Of a stretch of 16,084 nucleotides of DNA, positions 1-6,527 are shown piece by piece. The stretch spans positions 1-16,084 of the forward strand of contig JAITDK010000011.1 of the NCBI GenBank assembly GCA_031282605.1, read 5' to 3'. Under the pieces are notes generated by a model, which did not search any database, was not told the DNA's origin, and saw only the letters and a program-made list of their open reading frames with translations. The stretch is from Oscillospiraceae bacterium. Lineage in GTDB: Bacteria; Bacillota; Clostridia; Christensenellales; Aristaeellaceae. Each line of letters begins with the position of its first letter. The first letter of the stretch is position 1. The position numbers and the translations under genes were made by a program.

Positions 1-27
1 TATACGCACCACTTTGATTAGTGTATG

Positions 28-58
28 CCGAAGACATCGTCTTTCGGTACTCTTGTTT
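28..58 (+). terminator. Possible Rho-independent terminator of a gene left of the window
   Basis: CCGAAGAC (28-35) pairs with GTCTTTCGG (39-47) across a 3-nt loop with one bulged T, and is followed by the T-rich stretch TACTCTTGTTTAT. A stop codon TAG at 19-21 in one frame would fit a gene ending just before it, but too little of that frame is visible to call a gene. The stem is modest in GC and the T run is interrupted, so this is tentative. Confidence 0.4.
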
Positions 59-82
59 ATAGGGATGCGGCGGAAGCTGTGT

Positions 83-112
83 CCCTTATATAGTCGTATA
101 GATATATAAGGG
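83..112. repeat. Perfect 10-bp inverted repeat upstream of the sugar-importer promoter
   Basis: CCCTTATATA (83-92) and TATATAAGGG (103-112) are exact inverted copies around a 10-nt spacer. The centre lies about 55 bases upstream of the predicted -35 box. Two overlapping alternatives exist: AGGGA (61-65) with TCCCT (82-86), and AAGGGCA (108-114) with TGCCCTT (125-131). Because the predicted transcription start is near 190, this is more likely a DNA-binding site for a regulator than a leader RNA of the importer. It could also belong to the 3' end of an upstream transcript. Confidence 0.6.
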
Positions 113-154
113 CACGAGATACGTTGCCCTTTATGAAATCCGAATAAATTGTCA

Positions 155-183
155 TTGACTATTGTCGAAGATACGTGTATAAT
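155..183 (+). promoter_or_regulatory. Near-consensus sigma-A promoter of the sugar-importer operon
   Basis: TTGACT (155-160) and TATAAT (178-183) are separated by exactly 17 bases, matching the housekeeping sigma consensus at 11 of 12 positions counting both boxes against TTGACA/TATAAT as TTGAC-/TATAAT. Transcription would start near 190, leaving a leader of roughly 43 bases ending in the ribosome binding site AGGAGG (220-225), 7 bases before the ATG at 233. Confidence 0.8.
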
Positions 184-232
184 GTAATAAAAGTCATCCC
201 TGATTTTTCTATCGCTCGCAGGAGGTGTCGGC

Positions 233-1174
233 ATGACTACCGCTTCACCCACCGCGCGACGGCGTTCTTATCGTGGTTCGTTGATGAAACGCGTCTACCG
301 CAGCCGTATGTTGTACCTGATGTTAGCGCTGCCGCTTGTTCAGTACGCCGTATTCCGATACGCGCCGCTGGCGGGACTTCAGGTTGCGTTCAAAAACTTT
401 AATATGTTTAAGGGCATGTGGGCCAGCCCGTGGGTAGGCGTAAAGGTATTCCAGGAAATATTCGCAAACCCCAAGTTCTGGCTCGCGCTGAAGAACACAG
501 TCATACTGAACGCGCTGGATTTGGCGTTCGGGTTTCCGATGCCGATAATACTGGCGGTATTCCTGTACGAAATGCGCTCGATGACGATCAAGCGCATTTC
601 GCAGACGATATTATACCTGCCCCATTTTTTGTCGTGGATAATCATCGGAGGCATAGTCACGCAGATATTCGGCAGTACGGGCATGGCGAACCAAATAGCG
701 TCCAAACTGCTGGGTCGTAACGCGAATTTCCTAATGAACGAGACGAATTGGACGGTCGTATACGTCGCGGTGGGGATATGGCAGAGCGCCGGCTGGGGCA
801 CGATCATCTACCTGGCGGCCATATCGGCGGTCAACACAGATCTGTATGAAGCGTCTGAGGTGGACGGATGCGGACGCTGGCGGCGGATAATCCATGTGAC
901 GCTGCCGTGCATAATGCCGACGATCGTCGTAATGCTGATACTGCGCCTGGGACAGATGGTCGCCATCGGGTTTGAACGTCCGTACGTGATGGCCAACGAC
1001 ATGGTGCTGAACGTGGGGGAGGTCATATCCACGTTCGTATACAAGATGGGTCTGCGTAACGCGCGGTATTCGTTCGCGACGGCGGTGGGGATGTTCGGTT
1101 CCGTGGTTAACATGCTGTTCTTGCTGGCGGCTAATATCGGCGCGAAACGGTTGGGGGAGGATGGGCTATGGTAA
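233..1174 (+). CDS. Carbohydrate ABC transporter permease, LplB type
   Basis: This is a 313-residue integral membrane protein, one of two dissimilar permeases forming the channel of a sugar or oligosaccharide importer in the cytoplasmic membrane. A first membrane segment lies at about residues 26-48, and about five more follow at roughly 90-112, 125-146, 175-198, 228-246 and 283-303. The EAA loop that docks the ATPase is visible at residues 206-225 (E-A-S-E-V-D-G ... L-P). The N-terminus is short, basic and without a signal peptide. The start is fixed by AGGAGG at 220-225 with a 7-base spacer. The family belongs to the CUT1 importers and resembles Bacillus LplB. The gene overlaps the next permease by 7 bases, implying translational coupling. 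The transported sugar cannot be told from the sequence. Confidence 0.93.
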   Translation: MTTASPTARRRSYRGSLMKRVYRSRMLYLMLALPLVQYAVFRYAPLAGLQVAFKNFNMFKGMWASPWVGVKVFQEIFANPKFWLALKNTVILNALDLAFGFPMPIILAVFLYEMRSMTIKRISQTILYLPHFLSWIIIGGIVTQIFGSTGMANQIASKLLGRNANFLMNETNWTVVYVAVGIWQSAGWGTIIYLAAISAVNTDLYEASEVDGCGRWRRIIHVTLPCIMPTIVVMLILRLGQMVAIGFERPYVMANDMVLNVGEVISTFVYKMGLRNARYSFATAVGMFGSVVNMLFLLAANIGAKRLGEDGLW

Positions 1175-2085
1175 GCGGCGTTCAGCCTCAAAGAGCCTCA
1201 AGGCGTTCCGGCGGCCGCTTGAACGCGCGGCGGTACGGGTTCTCAAGCGTAATCATCTACGCGGTGGTAATCGCCAGCGTAACGGTGTGCGTGATACCTG
1301 TGCTGCACATACTGGCGCTGTCGATGTCGGGACGCGACGCCGTGCTCGCCCGCAGGGTGACGTTCTGGCCGAAGGACTTCAACTTCAACGCCTATACGTC
1401 CGTGTTCATGGATAAGAGTATGCAGCGCGCGCTGATGTTCTCCATCGCGCTGACCGTGAGCTATACCGCGCTGGCGATGACCGGGAGCGTGCTGCTGGCA
1501 TATCCGCTGTGCAAGGCGCGTTTGCCGGGACGCAAGGGTCTGATGCTGTTCATATTGATCCCCATGTACTTCTCGGGCGGCATCATCCCGGAGTATCTAT
1601 GGATCAAGACGCTCGGACTGGTGGACAGGCCGCTGTCGCTGCTGCTGCCGATACTGATATCCACATACAACACGATCATACTGCGCAACTTCTTCAGCAG
1701 CATACCGGCCAGCCTGGAGGAATCCGCGATGATCGACGGAGGAGGGGATTTCACCGTACTATGGAAGATCGCACTGCCGCTGTCCGTGCCGGCGCTGGCG
1801 ACGCTGAGTCTGTTCTACGCGGTGTCGCGCTGGAACACGTTTGCGGATGTGCGTTACTACATCAACTCCACCCAGTATTACACGCTGCAGATGAAGCTGT
1901 ACCAGGTGGTGTTCAACAGCACGGATACGGAGGTAAACATGCTCGAGGGCGGTCGGAACGCCGTGCTGTCCGATACGATCAAGTCCGCGGCTATTGTGTT
2001 CGCGACGGCGCCTATCTTGATAGTGTATCCGTTCCTGCAGCGGTACTTCGTGCAGGGCGTGATGATAGGTGCCGTTAAGGAATAA
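1168..2085 (+). CDS. Carbohydrate ABC transporter permease, YtcP/LplC type
   Basis: This is the 305-residue partner of the preceding permease. Membrane segments are visible at about residues 25-52, 88-113, 124-145, 155-172, 205-222 and 272-290. The EAA loop sits at residues 184-204 (E-E-S-A-M-I-D-G ... L-P). The C-terminus Q-R-Y-F-V-Q-G-V-M-I-G-A-V-K-E is very like the conserved tail of YtcP-type permeases. The start ATG lies inside the end of the upstream gene (ATGGTAA at 1168-1174), with a GGGGGAGG ribosome binding site at 1153-1160. The binding-protein gene follows 23 bases downstream. No ATPase gene is present in the operon. In this subfamily the two permeases usually share a general MsmX-like ATPase encoded elsewhere, which I infer here. 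Confidence 0.93.
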   Translation: MVSGVQPQRASRRSGGRLNARRYGFSSVIIYAVVIASVTVCVIPVLHILALSMSGRDAVLARRVTFWPKDFNFNAYTSVFMDKSMQRALMFSIALTVSYTALAMTGSVLLAYPLCKARLPGRKGLMLFILIPMYFSGGIIPEYLWIKTLGLVDRPLSLLLPILISTYNTIILRNFFSSIPASLEESAMIDGGGDFTVLWKIALPLSVPALATLSLFYAVSRWNTFADVRYYINSTQYYTLQMKLYQVVFNSTDTEVNMLEGGRNAVLSDTIKSAAIVFATAPILIVYPFLQRYFVQGVMIGAVKE

Positions 2086-2108
2086 ATAAAACAAGGAGGA
2101 ACTGGTGT

Positions 2109-3665
2109 ATGAAGAGGATAGTATCATTGAGGATCGTGTCGTCTATTCTGTGTCTGATGATGTGCCTGTCGCTGTTGTCGTTCGCGGGGGCGGAAGAGGC
2201 CGCGCCGTTCAGGTACGACCAGCCGGTCACGCTGAAGGTGGCGGTCTTCGACCGAGGCGTAACGGGGCAAACGCCGGTGGACAACAACTGGTGGACTGAC
2301 TGGATACAGAAGGATTTCGGCGATCCGCGCAACATAACCGTCAAGTTTATCCCGATCCCGCGCAGCGAGGAAATCGATAAACTCAACGTGTTGATGGCCT
2401 CGGGAGACGCGTCCGACATCCATTTCACATATACGGAGTCGGTAATCACGAACTACGTGCAGCAGGGCGGCGTAGTCGAACTGACCGATCTGCTCAACGA
2501 GTACGGTCAGGGCATCAAGGAATACCTGGGCGAAGACCTGCTCAAGTTCGGCATATTCGAGGGCGGTCAGTACGCCGTGCCGGCCAAGCGTGTCGTGCTG
2601 GCGACGAACGGATTCTTCCTGCGCAAAGACTGGCTGGATAAGCTGGGTCTGCCGGTGCCCGAAACTAAGGAAGAGTTCTATAACGCGCTGGTGGCGTTCC
2701 GCGATCAGAATCCGGGTAATGTGGAGAACCTGGTTCCATACGCGTTCAACTACGACCTTACGACCCACAACCACCTGATGCTGTCGTACATCTCCAGCAT
2801 TGATGAAAAGACGCTGGCGACCGTACCCGACATCCTGTGGGAGGGCTACGACGACTATGTGCTGTTCTTAAACAAACTGTACAACGAGGGTCTGGTGTCG
2901 CCGGACTTCGCGCTGGATAATAACGAGACGCATACCAAGGCGGTCGCGGCGGGCCAGGCCGGCGGCTACACCTACAACTACGATCACCCGATCCGCGTAT
3001 CGCCGGGCATCCTGGGCACGCTGAACGCGTTTGAACCCGAAGCCGACTTGGTATCGATAAACGCGTTTGAGTCCGTGACCGATCCGACCAAGTACTATCA
3101 CTCAATGTACGCGCCTAACGGGATATTCAACTTTATCCCTGTTTACGCCAAGAACCCCGAGGCAGCGGTGATGTACCTGGATTGGCTGACCGATCTGGAC
3201 ACGCTGTACTTCCTGCAGAACGGCGAGGAAGGCAAGCATCACGAACTGGACGAGGAAGGCGTGCCGATCCTGCTGGACGTGACGGACGAGACCAAGTTCA
3301 ACAGTATGCAGAACATCGACTATACGCTGCTGACGAACGGGCAGGAATTCTCCGATCCGTCGCTGCTTATAAAGGCGCAGTCTTACTCGGATCAAAACTA
3401 CGCGGATAAATTCGAGGCGATGTTCGACGTCGCCACGACCGATCCGCTGGTAACGAACTTCCACTTCGACGTAATCCTCGCCGCTGACGCGCAGTACAAC
3501 ACGTCGCTGACCGCGTTCAAGCGCGAGTTGCTTACCAAGGCGACGATGGCCGCGCCCGAGGATTGCCTGAAGGTGTTCCACGAATTGCGCGATCAGTACA
3601 TGCGCGACGGCGGTCAGGCGGTCATGGATGAAAAGATCGCGGCGTGGGATAATATGTACAAGTAA
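2109..3665 (+). CDS. Extracellular sugar-binding protein of the ABC importer
   Basis: This 518-residue protein is the substrate receptor for the two permeases upstream and delivers a sugar ligand to the channel. Its size and place in the operon fit the large LipO/family-1 solute-binding proteins. Residues 1-28 form a signal peptide: basic start M-K-R, a hydrophobic core with L-C-L-M-M-C-L, and a small-residue cleavage site A-G-A before E29. The cysteines (15 and 19) lie inside the hydrophobic core and do not fit a lipobox, so I predict cleavage by signal peptidase I rather than lipid anchoring, unusual for a Gram-positive importer. The mature part begins with a beta-strand-like V-T-L-K-V-A-V-F typical of the fold. 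The ribosome binding site AAGGAGG is at 2093-2099. The gene ends just before a strong terminator. Ligand unknown. Confidence 0.9.
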   Translation: MKRIVSLRIVSSILCLMMCLSLLSFAGAEEAAPFRYDQPVTLKVAVFDRGVTGQTPVDNNWWTDWIQKDFGDPRNITVKFIPIPRSEEIDKLNVLMASGDASDIHFTYTESVITNYVQQGGVVELTDLLNEYGQGIKEYLGEDLLKFGIFEGGQYAVPAKRVVLATNGFFLRKDWLDKLGLPVPETKEEFYNALVAFRDQNPGNVENLVPYAFNYDLTTHNHLMLSYISSIDEKTLATVPDILWEGYDDYVLFLNKLYNEGLVSPDFALDNNETHTKAVAAGQAGGYTYNYDHPIRVSPGILGTLNAFEPEADLVSINAFESVTDPTKYYHSMYAPNGIFNFIPVYAKNPEAAVMYLDWLTDLDTLYFLQNGEEGKHHELDEEGVPILLDVTDETKFNSMQNIDYTLLTNGQEFSDPSLLIKAQSYSDQNYADKFEAMFDVATTDPLVTNFHFDVILAADAQYNTSLTAFKRELLTKATMAAPEDCLKVFHELRDQYMRDGGQAVMDEKIAAWDNMYK

Positions 3666-3685
3666 CTACTACTGGAAGCCATGTC

Positions 3686-3726
3686 GACTGCCGCGCCGGG
3701 GAAGATCCGGCGCGGCAGTCTTTTTT
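3686..3726 (+). terminator. Rho-independent terminator of the sugar-importer operon
   Basis: GACTGCCGCGCCGG (3686-3699) pairs perfectly over 14 bp with CCGGCGCGGCAGTC (3707-3720) around a 7-nt loop, directly followed by six T (3721-3726). It begins 20 bases after the stop codon of the binding-protein gene. Confidence 0.96.
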
Positions 3727-3746
3727 GAGTTGGATGCTCCGCCGCC

Positions 3747-3809
3747 TTGCGCTCTCCTTCCGTTAGGTGTAAAATATCGCGGGTAGGATAGTTCCAGATA
3801 GGATATTCC
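3747..3809 (+). promoter_or_regulatory. Weak promoter candidate and 15-bp-spaced direct repeat before rubrerythrin
   Basis: TTGCGC (3747-3752) and TAAAAT (3770-3775) are 17 bases apart. The -10 is close to consensus and the -35 is poor. Just downstream, TAGGATAGTTCC (3784-3795) is nearly repeated as TAGGATATTCC (3799-3809) with a 15-base period, near the expected transcription start. The repeat could be an operator. A promoter is needed somewhere here because a strong terminator lies just upstream. Confidence 0.4.
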
Positions 3810-3862
3810 GCTTGCGGCGCGCGGCGCGAAGCGGACGCGTATCCGCAGAACCCCGAAGGGGT
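3807..3862 (+). promoter_or_regulatory. Structured GC-rich leader before rubrerythrin
   Basis: TCCGCTT (3807-3813) pairs with AAGCGGA (3829-3835). GCGGA (3831-3835) can instead pair with TCCGC (3842-3846), so the two stems exclude each other. A third small hairpin ACCCC-GAA-GGGGT follows at 3850-3862. There is no T run, so none of these looks like a simple terminator. A role in mRNA stability or regulation is possible but unproven. Confidence 0.35.
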
Positions 3863-3911
3863 CTTAACTGTATACCGATTGAACGATGACAGCGACGATT
3901 AGGAGGGCGAC

Positions 3912-4454
3912 ATGGCGGATCTGCAAGGCACCAAGACCTGGGCCAACCTTATGGCGGCGTTCGCGGGCGAGGCGCAGGCGTATACGAAGTACAGTTACTA
4001 CGCAAGCCAGGCCAAGAAGGACGGCTTGGTTCAGATCGGCAATATCTTCACCGAGACGGCGGGCAACGAAAAGGAACACGCCGAGCTGTGGTTTAAGCTT
4101 TTGCACGGCGGCTCTATCCCCAAGACCGACGTGAACCTGCTCGACGCGGCCTCGGGCGAACACTACGAATGGACGGACATGTACTCCGGATTCGCGCAGA
4201 CCGCGCGCGAAGAAGGGTTCGACAACATCGCCGCGCAGATGGAGGGCGTCGCCGCCATTGAGAAACGCCATGAGGAGCGCTACCTCAAACTGGCCGACAA
4301 TATCAAGCAGGGCGTGGTGTTCCACCGCGACCAGCCCCAGACGTGGATCTGTACTAACTGCGGGCACATCCACTCCGGTGCGGACGCGCCCGTCGTGTGC
4401 CCGGTTTGCAAGCACGCGCAAGCATATTTCCAGATCAACAGCGAGAATTATTAA
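3912..4454 (+). CDS. rbr: Rubrerythrin
   Basis: This 180-residue cytoplasmic iron protein reduces hydrogen peroxide to water in anaerobes, using electrons passed from a rubredoxin-like centre to a diiron centre. The N-terminal four-helix ferritin-like domain (about 1-135) carries visible iron-ligand motifs: E20 in A-G-E-A, E53 and H56 in N-E-K-E-H, and E117 with H120 in I-E-K-R-H. The C-terminal rubredoxin-like domain has Cys147, Cys150, Cys163 and Cys166 as C-T-N-C and C-P-V-C pairs. Length is near the usual size of the family. The ribosome binding site AGGAGG (3901-3906) is 5 bases before the ATG. It is the first gene after the terminator, and the next gene starts 5 bases after its stop. 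Confidence 0.96.
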   Translation: MADLQGTKTWANLMAAFAGEAQAYTKYSYYASQAKKDGLVQIGNIFTETAGNEKEHAELWFKLLHGGSIPKTDVNLLDAASGEHYEWTDMYSGFAQTAREEGFDNIAAQMEGVAAIEKRHEERYLKLADNIKQGVVFHRDQPQTWICTNCGHIHSGADAPVVCPVCKHAQAYFQINSENY

Positions 4455-4459
4455 GGATA

Positions 4460-4942
4460 ATGGATAGTATTGAGTCAACCGAAGCGGCTTCGGCCGCTTC
4501 GCGCGAACCGAGCCGGGCGGCGCGCGCGGTCGATTGCCACAGGCAGGGTTATAACTGCGCGCAGGGTGTGCTGATAGCCTTTGCGGGGGATATGGGTCTT
4601 GCTGAGAGCCAGGCCGCCCGGCTTGGCGCGGGATTGGGCGGCGGCGTCGGGCAGATGCGCGAGGTATGCGGCGCGGTAGTGGGCGCGTCCATCGCGCTGG
4701 GATGGATTAACGGAGGCGAGGACGCGCCGACACCGGAACGCAAGCAGTCGATGTATGAATCGGTACGCCGCGTGGGCGAACCGTTTGAACAGGCGGAAGG
4801 CACGCTGAATTGCATGAAACTGCTGGGTCTGACCAGCCGCGCCGATCCGATGCCGCCGATGGACGAGCGGCCTTGCGACCGGCTGATTGAGCGCGCCGTT
4901 ACGTTGTTGGAGGCCGAGCTTGGACTCGATCATGAACGCTGA
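4460..4942 (+). CDS. C-GCAxxG-C-C family protein, probable redox or metal-binding role
   Basis: This 160-residue protein belongs to a small cysteine-motif family of unknown function common in anaerobes. Visible motifs are Cys26, then Y-N-C-A-Q-G (Cys33), the glycine-rich G-L-G-G-G-V-G leading to V-C-G-A-V-V-G-A (Cys70), C-M-K-L-L-G (Cys118) and Cys139. No signal peptide or membrane segment is seen. I chose ATG 4460 because it follows the rubrerythrin stop by 5 bases and has AAGGA at 4453-4457, though only two bases away, which is short. The frame is open upstream to an ATG at 4397, but that would overlap rubrerythrin by 58 bases. The first 20 residues are Ala/Ser/Glu-rich and appear unrelated to the conserved core. 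The neighbour suggests a redox-linked role, which is inference only. Confidence 0.82.
   Translation: MDSIESTEAASAASREPSRAARAVDCHRQGYNCAQGVLIAFAGDMGLAESQAARLGAGLGGGVGQMREVCGAVVGASIALGWINGGEDAPTPERKQSMYESVRRVGEPFEQAEGTLNCMKLLGLTSRADPMPPMDERPCDRLIERAVTLLEAELGLDHER
4480..4501 (+). other. cUUCGg hairpin inside the start region of the cysteine-motif gene
   Basis: CGAAGCGGC (4480-4488) and GCCGCTTCG (4493-4501) form a perfect 9-bp stem closed by a TTCG tetraloop with a C-G closing pair, the exceptionally stable cUUCGg type. It begins 17 bases after the start codon and encodes residues around 7-14. No T run follows, so it is not a standard terminator. It may slow translation or protect the upstream rubrerythrin mRNA from 3' decay. 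Confidence 0.65.
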
Positions 4943-4954
4943 TATCGTTTTAAC

Positions 4955-6520
4955 ATGCGGCGAACTATAACGGTTCTCGATACGACACTGCGCGACGGCG
5001 CGCAGTCGGAAGGCGTCAGTTTCTCTGTCGAGGACAAGGAACGCGTCGCGCGGGAACTGGACCGCTTGGGAGTAGACATCATCGAGGGCGGCAATCCGGC
5101 GGCGAATCCAAAGGACGCGGCGTTTTTTGCCGATCCTCCGACGCTTAATCATGCAAAACTCGCGGCGTTCGGCGCGACCCGGCGCGCGGATTCCGCTGTC
5201 GAAAATGACGCGGGACTCGCCGCGATGCTCAATGCCAAGACGGATACGATCGTGCTGTTCGGCAAGGCGTCGCTGTTCCATGTGCATGGCGTGCTGCGCG
5301 TCCTTCCCGAACGGAATCTCCTGATGATTGAAGAGTCCGTCAGGTATCTGACTGAACGGGGACGAACGGTGCACTTCGACGCGGAACATTATTTCGACGG
5401 GTATAGCCAGGATGCGTTGTTCGCGCGCGAGTGCGTAAAGGCTGCTTTGCGCGGCGGCGCGGCAGCGGTGATACTGTGCGACACAAACGGCGGCACGCTG
5501 CCATGGCGCGCCGCCGAGATTACGCGCGCCGCCGCGCTAGAGTGGGACGCTCCGATCGGCGTCCACTGTCACAACGACGCCGGCGCGGCCGTAGCGAACA
5601 CGCTGTGCGCGGTCGAGGCGGGCGCATCCATTGTGCACGGCACGTTCTGCGGCGTGGGCGAACGGTGCGGCAACGCCGATCTATGCAGCATTCTGCCCGC
5701 GCTGTCGGAGAAGATGAACCTTGCGACCAGCTGCGAGAACACGCTGCCCGCGCTGACGCGGACGGCGCGGTTTATCGCGGACATCATGAACCTAGAGGTG
5801 CCGCCGCGTACGCCGTATGTCGGCGCGAGCGCGTTCGCGCACAAGGGCGGTATGCATACCGACGGTGTGCGCAAGGATCGCCGCAGTTTCGAGCACATCG
5901 ACCCCGCACGCGTAGGGAACAATCGGCGGCTGCTTATAAGCGACCAGGCGGGACGCGCCGCGCTGATGGCGCAGTTGCTGGACGTTGCGCCCGATTTGAC
6001 CCGCGACGATCCGCGCGTGACGGATATTGTGGAGCAGATGAAGCGCAGCGAGCAGGCGGGGTACGTGTACGAGGGCGCGGAGGGATCGTTCCGGCTGATG
6101 GCGCTGCGCCTGATGGGCAGGGCGGAACCTCACTTCGAACCGTTAGACTTCCGGGTGTTCTGCGAGCAGCCGTGGTCCACCGGCGGCGCGCAGGCCTATA
6201 TCAAGATTGCGGTGAACGGGCGCAAGGAAATCACGGCGGCGGAGGGAGACGGCCCGGTAGACGCGCTGGATCAAGCGCTGAGGAAGGCGCTGAGCGTCTT
6301 CTACCCGGAACTGGCGCAGGTGCGGCTGGTGGATTTCAAGGTGCGCGTGATAGACAGCGGCGGCACCGGCTCGACGGTGCGGGTGAGCATCGAATCGACG
6401 GACGGCGCGGCGGTCTGGGGTACTGTGGGTGTGTCGCGGAATATAATGGAAGCGTGCTGGCGCGCGTTGACGGACTCGATAGAGTACAAATTATCCGGGT
6501 TGACTGGCGAAGGAAGGTAA
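4955..6520 (+). CDS. cimA: (R)-citramalate synthase
   Basis: This 521-residue cytoplasmic enzyme condenses acetyl-CoA with pyruvate to give (R)-citramalate, the entry to threonine-independent isoleucine synthesis. The TIM-barrel domain (about 1-275) has D-T-T-L-R-D-G-A-Q at residues 9-17, H-C-H-N-D at 204-208 for the metal and G-V-G-E-R-C-G-N-A at about 233-241. The segment E-G-G-N-P-A-A-N-P-K-D at 44-54 matches the E-G-G-W-P-x-x-N-P-K-D signature that separates citramalate synthase from isopropylmalate synthase, with W replaced by N. F-A-H-K-G-G-M-H follows at about 290. The C-terminal part (about 390-515) is the LeuA-type regulatory domain, so feedback by isoleucine is plausible. There is no convincing ribosome binding site. 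The frame is the same as that of the gene before it, separated by one TGA and four codons. Confidence 0.94.
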   Translation: MRRTITVLDTTLRDGAQSEGVSFSVEDKERVARELDRLGVDIIEGGNPAANPKDAAFFADPPTLNHAKLAAFGATRRADSAVENDAGLAAMLNAKTDTIVLFGKASLFHVHGVLRVLPERNLLMIEESVRYLTERGRTVHFDAEHYFDGYSQDALFARECVKAALRGGAAAVILCDTNGGTLPWRAAEITRAAALEWDAPIGVHCHNDAGAAVANTLCAVEAGASIVHGTFCGVGERCGNADLCSILPALSEKMNLATSCENTLPALTRTARFIADIMNLEVPPRTPYVGASAFAHKGGMHTDGVRKDRRSFEHIDPARVGNNRRLLISDQAGRAALMAQLLDVAPDLTRDDPRVTDIVEQMKRSEQAGYVYEGAEGSFRLMALRLMGRAEPHFEPLDFRVFCEQPWSTGGAQAYIKIAVNGRKEITAAEGDGPVDALDQALRKALSVFYPELAQVRLVDFKVRVIDSGGTGSTVRVSIESTDGAAVWGTVGVSRNIMEACWRALTDSIEYKLSGLTGEGR

Positions 6521-6527
6521 TCATTCG

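Noticed and set aside
4475..5389. A 304-codon open frame on the minus strand
   Set aside because: It lies antisense to two well-supported genes, is rich in Arg and His, and shows no family motif.
4955..6520. 2-isopropylmalate or homocitrate synthase
   Set aside because: The E-G-G-x-P-x-x-N-P-K-D segment and overall length fit citramalate synthase better, and no leuBCD or nif gene is present.
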